Positions 22,333 through 29,233 of a DNA stretch of 31,746 bases are shown piece by piece. Each line of letters begins with the position of its first letter. The stretch's first letter is position 1. Made by a program: the position numbers and the translations under genes. This stretch comes from an uncultured Clostridia bacterium. Its GTDB lineage: Bacteria; Bacillota; Clostridia; Christensenellales; Borkfalkiaceae. Location: the NCBI GenBank assembly GCA_934249215.1, contig CAKQKN010000129.1, positions 1-31,746 on the forward strand. The letters run 5' to 3'. The notes under the pieces are model-generated. The model saw nothing but the letters and a program-made list of their open reading frames with translations. It was not told the origin of the DNA and ran no database searches.

Positions 22333-23370
22333 TCAATCGTCGTTATTGAATATTTCTTCCTTGCAAAGCTCCGAAAGTTCCTCCCAAAGTTCCGCATAGT
22401 CGTTGCCGTCCAGCCATTCGTCCGACTCCTCGAGTGCCTCGACGAGATCTTCGACGTCGTCCGACAAATCGTCCGCAAACTCTTCCAGATCGTCCGCATT
22501 CACCTTTCCTTCGGGATCAAAAGGCAATTCGACGTTATATTTTTTCGCGACTTCTTTAATCCGCGCGATCTCTTCGGCGGTAAATACGATCTCGTCCGCG
22601 CCCGAATACTTTTCGACGATCGCGAGGAGTTCGTTCACGTCGGCAATTTTGCGGCGCGCAAGCTCGAGCACCTTTTGCGCAAAAGACTCGATAAGTTCTT
22701 TTTCCCGTTCGCTTACGGAATTTTTCTCGTAATAGTCCTTGATTTTGTCGATTTCGTAATCGGACAGAAATATCGTCGTAATTTCGCCGCCGAGAAGATT
22801 TTCGATTTTTTTCTCGACGCCGTACTGAACCTCGTCCCTGATTTTGCCCGTCGCATGATCGAACGCGGAAATCCGCAAAGTCGAGCCGGGATTCGCAAGC
22901 CCTAGTTTTTTGAATTCGGCAAGCAGTTCGTCGGTCGCACGATCGACGTCGAGCCCCACGTAAATCTTTTTTATGAGAAAGACGACGCCGTCCTCGTTCA
23001 ATCCTTTCTGCGCGATAATCTTTCCGTCCTCGTCCACCGTCAGAAGAACGCTAGGATTGACGTCGATCATAAGGTCGTACGCCGCGCGGACGGGCGTCGG
23101 CACGGGCTTACGCTCGCCGAAAAGAAGAACGAGCGGCAAAATAATCACGAGCAGCGCCGCGCAGGTAACGAGCGCAAAAACGGCGGGTTTGCGCCTTGAA
23201 AGAGCGAAAAACGGTTTCGTTTCCTTTTCGCAAGTTTTTCCCCGCTCTTTTTGAGCGGAAGATCGTTCGTTCGACGCCGCGATCAAATCCCAGTCGACCG
23301 CGCGCGATATTTTTTCTGATAAATCAGGCGCCGCGCCGTCGATTTCTTTCTTTATATCCTTGATTTTCAT
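22333..23370 (-). CDS. membrane anti-sigma factor with RsgI-like external domain
   Basis: A 345-residue single-pass protein encoded directly after an ECF sigma gene, overlapping it by one base (TGATG). Residues 1-60 are cytoplasmic and would bind the sigma factor; 62-84 form the membrane helix (PAVFALVTCAALLVIILPLVLLF); residues about 93-160 (AAYDLMIDVNPSVLLTVDEDGKIIAQKGLNEDG) closely follow the extracytoplasmic pattern of RsgI-type anti-sigma factors. The rest is predicted helical and ends in a very acidic tail (about 285-345). It is inferred to hold the sigma factor inactive until an outside signal, possibly at the cell wall. The acidic extension is not part of the families I know and could be a cation or wall sensor. 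Confidence 0.8.
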   Translation of the reverse strand: MKIKDIKKEIDGAAPDLSEKISRAVDWDLIAASNERSSAQKERGKTCEKETKPFFALSRRKPAVFALVTCAALLVIILPLVLLFGERKPVPTPVRAAYDLMIDVNPSVLLTVDEDGKIIAQKGLNEDGVVFLIKKIYVGLDVDRATDELLAEFKKLGLANPGSTLRISAFDHATGKIRDEVQYGVEKKIENLLGGEITTIFLSDYEIDKIKDYYEKNSVSEREKELIESFAQKVLELARRKIADVNELLAIVEKYSGADEIVFTAEEIARIKEVAKKYNVELPFDPEGKVNADDLEEFADDLSDDVEDLVEALEESDEWLDGNDYAELWEELSELCKEEIFNNDD

Positions 23371-23888
23371 CAGTACGCCTCCCGTCCGATTTTCTTTAAT
23401 TTCTTTAAAACTTCATTATATTTCCGATTAACCGTTGAAACAGGCTTCCCCGTTGCTCGCGCTATCTCGACGCGGGTATAGCCGAACACGACGGCTTGTT
23501 CGAGTATGTAAAACTCTTCTTCGTTAAGCACCCTTTTACACACGCCCAAAAGGCTCCCGTGCGACGGATATTCGTCGAAACTTTGCTCGCGGACGCTCTC
23601 GATCTCAACGCTTTTGTCCGTCCGTCGTTCCCTCTTCACGTGGTCGAGTGCTTTGTTTTTCGCCGTCTGCACGAGATACGGAAGAGGATCTTCCTTTACT
23701 GCGGCGATATTCGTCAGAAACGACATGTATGCTTCCTGCACGACGTCCTCCGCATCGAACCGTCTGCAGACGATCTTGCGCACGGCATGCCACACCGCGC
23801 CTTTCGTCAGCGAATAGAATTCGTCGAAATATTCTTTTTTCCCCGCTTTCAGTTCCGAAAGCAGAACCCTAAGTCTGTGTTTGCTCAT
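23370..23888 (-). CDS. ECF-type RNA polymerase sigma factor
   Basis: A 172-residue sigma-70 family protein with only regions 2 and 4, as in ECF sigmas. Region 2 is seen at about 30-85 (VRKIVCRRFDAEDVVQEAYMSFL ... YLVQTAKNKALDHVKRERR) and region 4 at about 120-168 (LNEEEFYILEQAVVFGYTRVEIARATGKPVSTVNRKYNEVLKKLKK), including the helix-turn-helix. It is followed by its probable anti-sigma. The ribosome binding site is odd: AGAGG directly abuts the ATG with no spacing, which may keep basal translation low. The transcript starts about 200 nt upstream from a near-consensus sigma-A promoter. Confidence 0.88.
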   Translation of the reverse strand: MSKHRLRVLLSELKAGKKEYFDEFYSLTKGAVWHAVRKIVCRRFDAEDVVQEAYMSFLTNIAAVKEDPLPYLVQTAKNKALDHVKRERRTDKSVEIESVREQSFDEYPSHGSLLGVCKRVLNEEEFYILEQAVVFGYTRVEIARATGKPVSTVNRKYNEVLKKLKKIGREAY

Positions 23889-24092
23889 CCTCTTGCCAAA
23901 GTCAGTAATCTCGCCCGCGCGACGTAAAATTCAGAAAATTTCGGACGCACAATCTCAAATCGCCGCGCATAGCCTGAATCGATCGTGCGTTTTCGAGACA
24001 TATACGGTTACGTGTTTCCGATATATATACGATTTTAAACCGCCCGAATTCTCATTTTTCCGAAAAAAATTAAAGAACCCGTTCGTATGCAT
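23889..24092 (-). other. 200-nt untranslated leader of the sigma operon
   Basis: No gene is seen. The stretch between the sigma-A promoter and the sigma ATG contains GGAAAC (24014-24019) and GTCTC (23995-23999) on the minus strand with a 14-nt gap. This is loosely like an ECF-type -35/-10 pair and could be an autoregulatory promoter, but spacing and sequence are not decisive. Confidence 0.4.
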
Positions 24093-24121
24093 AGTATATA
24101 CGGACGAACGCGGATTGTCAA
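24093..24121 (-). promoter_or_regulatory. sigma-A promoter of the sigma/anti-sigma operon
   Basis: Minus strand: -35 TTGACA (24116-24121), 17-bp spacer, -10 TATACT (24093-24098). It is divergent from the glnN promoter about 90 bp away. Confidence 0.75.
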
Positions 24122-24168
24122 CCGATTCGGCAACCGAATTCGCTGTCAAAAAGGCAGTCAAAAAGGCG

Positions 24169-24193
24169 GACAAAAAAAGTGCGGTTTTTTGTC
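24169..24193. other. inverted repeat between divergent promoters
   Basis: GACAAAAAA (24169-24177) and TTTTTTGTC (24185-24193) are perfectly complementary with a 7-nt centre. It sits between the sigma and glnN promoters and may be a protein-binding site. On the plus strand the T run is inside the stem, so it is not a standard terminator. Confidence 0.4.
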
Positions 24194-24211
24194 GAATCGT
24201 CGCTTAATCGA

Positions 24212-24241
24212 TTGACAATCCGAGGTCCTCGGCGATATAAT
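24212..24241 (+). promoter_or_regulatory. glnN: consensus promoter of glnN
   Basis: Perfect -35 TTGACA (24212-24217) and perfect -10 TATAAT (24236-24241) with an 18-bp spacer, the strongest promoter in the window. Transcription should begin near 24248, giving a leader of about 75 nt. Confidence 0.85.
24220..24232. promoter_or_regulatory. palindrome in the glnN promoter spacer, possible operator
   Basis: CCGAGG-T-CCTCGG is a perfect 6-bp inverted repeat lying wholly between the -35 and -10 boxes, where a repressor would block polymerase. It does not match the GlnR or TnrA sites I know (TGTNAN7TNACA). Confidence 0.45.
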
Positions 24242-24267
24242 CGGTCGGTAAATATTTTTTGTGGTAA

Positions 24268-24312
24268 GGGCGTCAAAGAGAGTGCTTTGGCGTCCTCACC
24301 CTTTTTTAAGGG
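24268..24312 (+). ncRNA. structured glnN leader with an ANTAR-like hexaloop hairpin
   Basis: GGGCGTCAAAG (24268-24278) pairs with CTTTGGCGTCC (24285-24295) over 11 positions (two G-U) around the hexaloop AGAGUG (24279-24284). Downstream, CCCTT (24299-24303) can pair with AAGGG (24308-24312), which overlaps the GGGAGG ribosome binding site, or alternatively with AAGGG at 24266-24270. A 6-nt loop with A at position 1 and G at position 4 is the recognition signature of ANTAR-domain antiterminators, known from clostridial nitrogen genes. The second hexaloop hairpin of that motif is not seen here, so the class is a hypothesis. Confidence 0.5.
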
Positions 24313-24324
24313 AGGTTACCCGTT

Positions 24325-26415
24325 ATGGGCGCTATCGGCAACATTTTCGGGCAAGCGGTTTTCAACGATTCCGTAATGAAAGAACGCCTGCCGCAAGACA
24401 CCTACAGAGAAGTCCGCCGCGCGATCGAGGAAGGAAAACGCCTCGGCATCGAAACGGCAAACATCGTAGCCAACGCCATGAAAGACTGGGCGGTAGAGAA
24501 CGGCGCGACGCATTTTACACACTGGTTCCAGCCTATGACGGGAATCACCGCCGAAAAACACGACAGTTTCATTTCGCCCGATAAAACGGGTTCGGTCGTT
24601 ATGGAGTTTTCGGGCAAAGAACTCGTCCGCGGCGAACCCGACGCGTCGAGTTTCCCGTCCGGCGGACTGCGCGCCACTTTCGAAGCCCGCGGCTATACCG
24701 CATGGGATCCCACTTCATACGCGTTTATCAAAGACGGAGTTTTGTGCATTCCCACCGCGTTTTGCTCTTACGGCGGCGAAGCGCTCGACAAAAAAACTCC
24801 CCTTCTCCGCTCGATGGAAGCGATCAACCGCGAAGCGCTTCGCATTCTGCGGCTTTTCGGAAACACCGCCGCAAAATCGGTCAAGACCACGGTCGGACCC
24901 GAACAGGAATATTTTCTCATTCCGAAAACGCTTTTCGACAAGCGCAAAGACCTGATCTTCACGGGGCGAACCCTTTTCGGAGCGAAACCGCCCAAGGGCC
25001 AGGAAATGGACGACCACTATTTCGGAGCGATCAAGCCCGAGGTTCAGTCGTTTATGAAAGAACTCAACGACGAGCTTTGGAAACTCGGTATTCTGGCGAA
25101 AACCGAGCATAACGAAGTTGCGCCCTCTCAACACGAACTCGCTCCCATATATTCGACCACGAACGTTGCGACCGATCACAACCAGCTTACGATGGAGATC
25201 ATGCGCAAAGTTGCGAAAAAACACGGGCTCGTTTGCGTTCTCCACGAAAAGCCGTTCGACGGCGTGAACGGAAGCGGCAAACACAACAACTGGTCGCTCT
25301 CGACCGACGACGGAACCAATCTGCTCGAGCCGGGCGAAACGCCTTACGACAACGCGCAGTTCCTGCTTTTCCTGACGGCGGTCATCAAAGCGGTCGACGA
25401 ATATCAGGACCTTATCCGCATTTCGGTCGCGTCCGCGGGCAACGACCACAGGCTCGGCGCAAGCGAAGCCCCGCCCGCTATCGTTTCCGTATTCCTCGGC
25501 GACGAACTGACCGAAATACTCACCGCAATCGAAACAGACACGGCGTATTGCCCGAGAGATAAAGTGCAGATGAAGCTCGGCGTGCACGTCATTCCCAAGT
25601 TCCCGAAAGACACGACGGACAGAAACAGAACTTCACCGTTCGCGTTCACGGGTAACAAGTTCGAATTCAGAATGCCCGGCTCGTCGGCGTCGATCGCGGA
25701 AGCGAACATCACAATCAACACCGCGGTCGCGAAAGAACTGTCCGAATTTGCCGATTATCTCGAAAAGGCGGACGATTTCTTCGCCGCCCTGCACGACCTT
25801 ATCAAAAAGGTGGTCGCGGAGCACAAGCGCATAATCTTCAACGGCAACGGTTACGACTCGGCATGGATCGAAAAAGAATCGGTCAGACGCGGGCTTTTAA
25901 ATCTTCCGACGACACCAGACTGCCTTAAATATATGCTTTCGGAAAAGAACGTCAAACTCTTCACCGATTTCAAGGTTCTTTCCGAAACGGAATTCCGCGC
26001 GAGATACGACGTTGCGCTCGAAAACTACGTCAAAACGCTCAAAATCGAGGCGTCGACCATGGTTGAAATGGCAAACCGCGACATACTGCCCGCCGTTTCC
26101 GCTTATTCCGCGGAACTTTCGTCCGCACTGCTTACCAAGGAAAAAGCGGGCGCCGACTGCACTTTCGAAAAAGCGCGGCTCGACGTCGTATGTAAAGCCG
26201 AAACCGCGATTTACTCCGCTACATGCAAGTTGACCGAAGCGCTTGCGTCCGTCCCCGATTCATCGCTCGCGGACCGCGCCGATTACTTCAAAGACGAAGT
26301 TCTTTCGACGATGAACGCGTTGAGAATCGAGGTCGACAGAGCCGAAACCGTTCTCCCCGCGGATAAGTATCCATATCCGACCTACGGCGAATTGTTGTTC
26401 GGTATCTGCAAATAA
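24325..26415 (+). CDS. glnN: type III glutamine synthetase
   Basis: This enzyme makes glutamine from glutamate and ammonia with ATP and is the main route of ammonium assimilation. At 696 residues it is the long GlnN form, not the roughly 450-residue GlnA form. Signatures are VGPEQEYFLIP (190-200, glutamate/metal site), EHNEVAPSQHELAPIY (261-276), HEKPFDGVNGSGKHNNWSL (307-325, ATP/ammonium region), and the type-III-specific N-terminal part with FTHWFQPMTG (64-73) and PSGGLRATFEARGYTAWDPTS. A GGGAGG site lies 8 nt before the ATG. Expression is probably controlled by the palindrome in its promoter and by the leader structure. Confidence 0.97.
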   Translation: MGAIGNIFGQAVFNDSVMKERLPQDTYREVRRAIEEGKRLGIETANIVANAMKDWAVENGATHFTHWFQPMTGITAEKHDSFISPDKTGSVVMEFSGKELVRGEPDASSFPSGGLRATFEARGYTAWDPTSYAFIKDGVLCIPTAFCSYGGEALDKKTPLLRSMEAINREALRILRLFGNTAAKSVKTTVGPEQEYFLIPKTLFDKRKDLIFTGRTLFGAKPPKGQEMDDHYFGAIKPEVQSFMKELNDELWKLGILAKTEHNEVAPSQHELAPIYSTTNVATDHNQLTMEIMRKVAKKHGLVCVLHEKPFDGVNGSGKHNNWSLSTDDGTNLLEPGETPYDNAQFLLFLTAVIKAVDEYQDLIRISVASAGNDHRLGASEAPPAIVSVFLGDELTEILTAIETDTAYCPRDKVQMKLGVHVIPKFPKDTTDRNRTSPFAFTGNKFEFRMPGSSASIAEANITINTAVAKELSEFADYLEKADDFFAALHDLIKKVVAEHKRIIFNGNGYDSAWIEKESVRRGLLNLPTTPDCLKYMLSEKNVKLFTDFKVLSETEFRARYDVALENYVKTLKIEASTMVEMANRDILPAVSAYSAELSSALLTKEKAGADCTFEKARLDVVCKAETAIYSATCKLTEALASVPDSSLADRADYFKDEVLSTMNALRIEVDRAETVLPADKYPYPTYGELLFGICK

Positions 26416-26462
26416 CTTGTTTTTAGATTGAAAATCGTTTCGATTTTTTCAAAGAAATGCCA

Positions 26463-26479
26463 GATAACGGACTTATAGG
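26463..26479 (-). repeat. dispersed repeat A, copy A13
   Basis: GATAACGGACTTATAGG on the plus strand. Its reverse complement CCTATAAGTCCGTTATC matches A12 at all but one position. It lies 48 nt past the glnN stop, before the terminator. Confidence 0.65.
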
Positions 26480-26515
26480 CGGACTTTTTAAAAAACACAT
26501 ATAATGGACACACAT

Positions 26516-26553
26516 AAAAGAGTCAGGCAAAAAATTTTGCTTGACTCTTTTTT
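26516..26553. terminator. bidirectional terminator after glnN
   Basis: AAAGAGTCAGGCAAAA pairs with TTTTGCTTGACTCTTT (one G-U), followed by more T on the plus strand and preceded by A on the minus strand, so it can stop transcripts from both sides. Confidence 0.85.
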
Positions 26554-26557
26554 AATT

Positions 26558-26933
26558 TTATCTTTGAAGAATGATTTCATCCGTCGTGTGGATATACCCC
26601 AAGGCGGGGACGAACACGTCCGTCAGTTCGACGCCGTTCTCGTCGAAATTCTTGTTGCAGTTGTCGCAACGGTAATGCCATTTCTGCCCCCGGATCCGTA
26701 CAAGTCACCTCGATATCATTTATCAATTAGCCGTATGCATGATTTTTAGCCGTAACGTCGAGTCCGTCGAGATCGTTGAATTCGCGATGTTCGCCGTCAA
26801 AACTTTTGTGGCAAGCCGAGCATTCGTAACGCCCTTTCGTTCCCTCTTGCATACAGGTTGCGGAAACTTCGGCTATAAAGTCGCCGTAAGTATACCCCGT
26901 CACCGCGATAACCGTACTTCCGTCTTGTCTCAA
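26558..26933 (-). pseudogene. decayed C-terminal end of a Cys-rich surface-repeat protein
   Basis: Two adjacent repeats of a clostridial surface-protein type remain. The first reads ...IAVTGYTYGDFIAEVSATCMQEGTKGRYECSACHKSFDG...VTAKNHAYG and ends at an in-frame TAA near 26727. The second continues as NDIEVTCTDPG, then shifts frame to WHYRCDNCNKNFDENGVELTDVFVPALGYIHTTDEI and stops at 26558. Each unit has the C-x-x-C pair and the TCxxxGxxxxYxCxxC order of bacterial cell-surface repeats. No signal peptide, start or promoter is left. A stop plus a frameshift in about 370 nt mark it as a remnant of a much larger gene. Confidence 0.75.
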
Positions 26934-26964
26934 CCGTTGATTTACAAGATTTTACTCAAATCCA

Positions 26965-26993
26965 TTGAGCTTTCAGCGGAAATATGATATAAT
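26965..26993 (+). promoter_or_regulatory. promoter of the broken helicase gene
   Basis: -35 TTGAGC (26965-26970), 17-bp spacer, -10 TATAAT (26988-26993), about 35 nt before the ATG at 27028. The promoter has survived although the gene is broken. Confidence 0.65.
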
Positions 26994-27027
26994 CGGACAA
27001 AATATATTAACCGAAAAGGTCGAATCG

Positions 27028-27933
27028 ATGGATTATTTTGCGAAAGTGCATTTCAGCGGTCGTTTTCGCGATTATCAGCAACGCGTTCTCGACAATGCGG
27101 GAGACTATTTAAAAGACGGAAAAATCAATATCGTAGCGGCGCCCGGAAGCGGCAAAACGTTTCTCGGTCTGGAACTCATTCGCCGCCTCGGCTTGCCGTG
27201 CATAATCTTGTCCCCGACGACGGCAATTCGCCAGCAATGGGGCGAAAAGTTCAAAGATTTGTTTCTTGACGACAAAGACGATTTTTTCCGACCTCTTTTC
27301 CACCGATTTAAGAAAAATAAAATTGGTCAATTCCGCCACCTATCAGGCGCTGTATTCGGCGACGGAAAAGGTCGCGGAAGACACGGCGAAAGACGGAGAA
27401 ACGACTGTCGACGATTATTCCGACGTCGATCTGATCGACGTCTGCGGCGGTTCGGAATAAAGACGGTCTGCCTTGACGAAGCGCATCATCTTCGGAACGA
27501 GTGGCAGAAAGCTCTTGAAAAATTCGTGAGATCACTCGATAAGGACGTCAAAATCATCTCGCTCACGGCAACTCCGCCCTACGACGCGGAAGGCTCCGAA
27601 TGGGCGCGCTATAATGAAATCTGCGGGGAAATCGACGAAGAAATTTTCGTTCCCGAACTCGTCGGGCAAAACACACTCTGCCCTCATCAGGACTACGTTT
27701 ATTTAAATTATCCGACGGAAGCTGAAGCCGGAAGTTTCTTCAGCCATAAAGAGCATGCGGAAAAAGTGCTCGAAGAACTCGGCAAACTCGAGATCTTTTC
27801 GCGCATGTGCGCCGCTTTGAACGGCGAAAAAGATTACGACGCGCCGTTTTCCGACGCGAAAGGGTACGTCGCTCTTGCGACGCTGCTTCGCCGCAATAAA
27901 TCGACCATAATACGAACGGGGAAGCAATCATGA
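27028..27933 (+). pseudogene. superfamily II DEAD/DEAH helicase, frameshifted and truncated
   Basis: Helicase motifs are clear: FRDYQQRVLDNAGDYL, Walker A AAPGSGKTFLGLEL (Lys in GSGKT), LDEAHHLRNEW (motif II) and SLTATPPYD (motif III). Between motifs I and II the frame breaks. From about 27266 to 27460 sensible sequence (IFSDLFSTDLRKIKLVNSATYQALYSATEKVAEDTAKDGETTVDDYSDVDLIDVCGG) is in another frame, while the main frame gives an Arg-rich nonsense stretch. The original frame resumes at GIKTVCLDEAHH. Two compensating indels explain this. The frame then ends at 27933 with no C-terminal helicase domain, so at least half of the protein is missing. The surviving part resembles phage/defence-type SF2 helicases, but no partner genes are seen. 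Confidence 0.85.
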
Positions 27934-28013
27934 TTAAACTTGAAATAGAACTCGATACCAAACGACTCGAAGCGGACGGCGGATTGTTCATCGTCGAAGG
28001 CGACTGGATCTGA
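27930..28013 (+). pseudogene. 27-codon ORF fragment after the helicase remnant
   Basis: Overlaps the end of the helicase frame by 4 nt (ATGA) and encodes MIKLEIELDTKRLEADGGLF then IVEGDWI. The regular beginning looks like the start of a normal protein that has lost its remainder, probably in the same deletion that removed the helicase C-terminus. It has no recognisable domain. Confidence 0.4.
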
Positions 28014-28110
28014 ACCTTTAAAAAATACGGGAAATGGTAACGCCGCGATAATTTGCCGCGGACAATTTGACGATTTGCCGAAAAAAATTCAAAACGCCCC
28101 GTCGAAGGCG

Positions 28111-28138
28111 TTACAACGGCGATTCTTTGTGATATAAT
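28111..28138 (+). promoter_or_regulatory. promoter of the EamA transporter gene
   Basis: -35 TTACAA (28111-28116), 16-bp spacer, -10 TATAAT (28133-28138). The transcript would have a leader of about 75 nt before the ATG at 28221. Confidence 0.65.
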
Positions 28139-28178
28139 ACCTCGGCGTCGGGTAAAAAATCGCCCGCCGAAAACAAAA

Positions 28179-28203
28179 GTTCAGGGATGACGATCGGAAT
28201 CCC
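28179..28203 (+). repeat. dispersed repeat B, copy B6, in the transporter leader
   Basis: GTTCAGGGATGACGATCGG then AATCCC. The core GATGACGAWYGGAATCCC matches B1 at 16 of 18 positions, and the preceding AAAACAAAAGTT also resembles the B1 flank. It lies in the 5' untranslated RNA of the transporter gene. Confidence 0.6.
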
Positions 28204-28219
28204 GGGGGAAAACTCTGAA
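28180..28219 (+). promoter_or_regulatory. foldable leader next to the transporter start
   Basis: GGGAT (28184-28188) pairs with ATCCC (28199-28203), and outer TTCA (28180-28183) pairs with TGAA (28216-28219), which is one base from the ATG. The GGGGG ribosome binding site lies inside the structure. An upstream GC-rich hairpin (about 28143-28169) is also possible. No known riboswitch is recognised. Confidence 0.35.
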
Positions 28220-28220
28220 A

Positions 28221-29147
28221 ATGATTTACTACGTTATGCTTTTAGGGGCGTCGTTTCTGTTCGGCTCCCAGTTTATGGTCACGAAATCGTTTGAAAAAAA
28301 CTGCGGAAAAACGCTCCTTTCTTCGATCGCATTTTCCGTTCTCTATTCCCTTTTCGCGGGCGTGATATTCCTCACGATAAAATTTATCGGCAGCGGATTC
28401 ACCTTCACCCCTGACCCTTTCTCGCTCCTTATGGCGCTCGGGCTCGCGGTCGTCAATATACTTTCGGGCGCGGCGGGACTTAAAACGCTTTCGCTCGGCG
28501 ATATTGCCGTTTATTCGCTTTTTATGATGCTCGGCGGAATGATCGTTCCGTTCGTCGCGGGCGTGCTGTTTTTGCACGAAAAAGCCTCGGCGTTCAATAT
28601 CGTCGGACTTTTGATCATGATTCTCGCGCTGGCACTGCCCGTGCTTTTTAAAAAGAAAGACGAACAAGGCGAAGAGAACGACGGAAAAAGCGGCAAAAAG
28701 GGTTCGCTTTTGTTCTATCTGCTCTGTTCGATGCTGTTTTTGCTGAACGGTTTTTCGTCGACTTTTTCAAAATTCAACTCGGTAAAAGGCGGCGCTCTCG
28801 GCGCGGAATTCACCGTTTATACCTTCGGAATCCAATTCGTTTTGGCGGGAATCACATACGTAGTAATGCGTTTGTTTTTCAAGAAAGAAAATGAAACGCC
28901 CGTCATTTTGAAGCCGAAAGCAATCGGTTGCGGCGCGGCGTTCGGAGCGATCAACGGCACGGCGTTTCTTCTTTCGTCGATCGCGGCGGAAAACATTCCC
29001 GCGGTTGCGCAATACCCGCTCATAACGGGCGCGACGATAATTTTTTCGAGTATCCTCGCGGCGATAATCTATAAAGAAAAACCGACGAAAATTCAACTCG
29101 TTCAGATCGTTATATCGTTTGCCGCCACCATCTTGTTTATGTTCTGA
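28221..29147 (+). CDS. EamA/DMT superfamily transporter
   Basis: A 308-residue, ten-segment membrane protein with the two-fold repeat of drug/metabolite transporters. The first half contains YYVMLLGASFLFGSQFMVTK and GAAGLKTLSLGDIAVYSLFMMLGGMIVPFVAGVLFLHEK, the second the matching FGAINGTAFLLSSIAAENIPAVAQYPLITGATIIFSSILAAIIYKEK; the end of each half (F-L-H-E-K, I-Y-K-E-K) is a DMT hallmark. A charged cytoplasmic loop (about 142-155) joins the halves. The transported molecule is not predictable. It stands alone, with its own promoter and a repeat-bearing leader, just after the pseudogene zone. Confidence 0.88.
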   Translation: MIYYVMLLGASFLFGSQFMVTKSFEKNCGKTLLSSIAFSVLYSLFAGVIFLTIKFIGSGFTFTPDPFSLLMALGLAVVNILSGAAGLKTLSLGDIAVYSLFMMLGGMIVPFVAGVLFLHEKASAFNIVGLLIMILALALPVLFKKKDEQGEENDGKSGKKGSLLFYLLCSMLFLLNGFSSTFSKFNSVKGGALGAEFTVYTFGIQFVLAGITYVVMRLFFKKENETPVILKPKAIGCGAAFGAINGTAFLLSSIAAENIPAVAQYPLITGATIIFSSILAAIIYKEKPTKIQLVQIVISFAATILFMF

Positions 29148-29167
29148 TATTTATTTTTATGCGAAAA

Positions 29168-29213
29168 AAAGCCCGAGGCAGATCGCCGTTTCCGACGAAA
29201 AGCTTCGGGCTTT
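29168..29213. terminator. bidirectional terminator between transporter and SGNH genes
   Basis: AAAGCCCGAGGC (29168-29179) pairs with GCTTCGGGCTTT (29202-29213) with one G-U. On the minus strand the stem is followed by a run of seven T; on the plus strand by TTT. It serves the convergent genes on both sides. Confidence 0.85.
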
Positions 29214-29233
29214 ACGTTTATTATTTTTACCCT

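Noticed and set aside
23881..24207. 108-codon plus-strand frame across the sigma/glnN intergenic region
   Set aside because: It covers two promoters and an inverted repeat, has no ribosome binding site and no domain; treated as chance.
26739..26987. 82-codon plus-strand frame opposite the surface-repeat remnant
   Set aside because: It is antisense to recognisable C-x-x-C repeats and runs into the helicase promoter, so it is a shadow frame.
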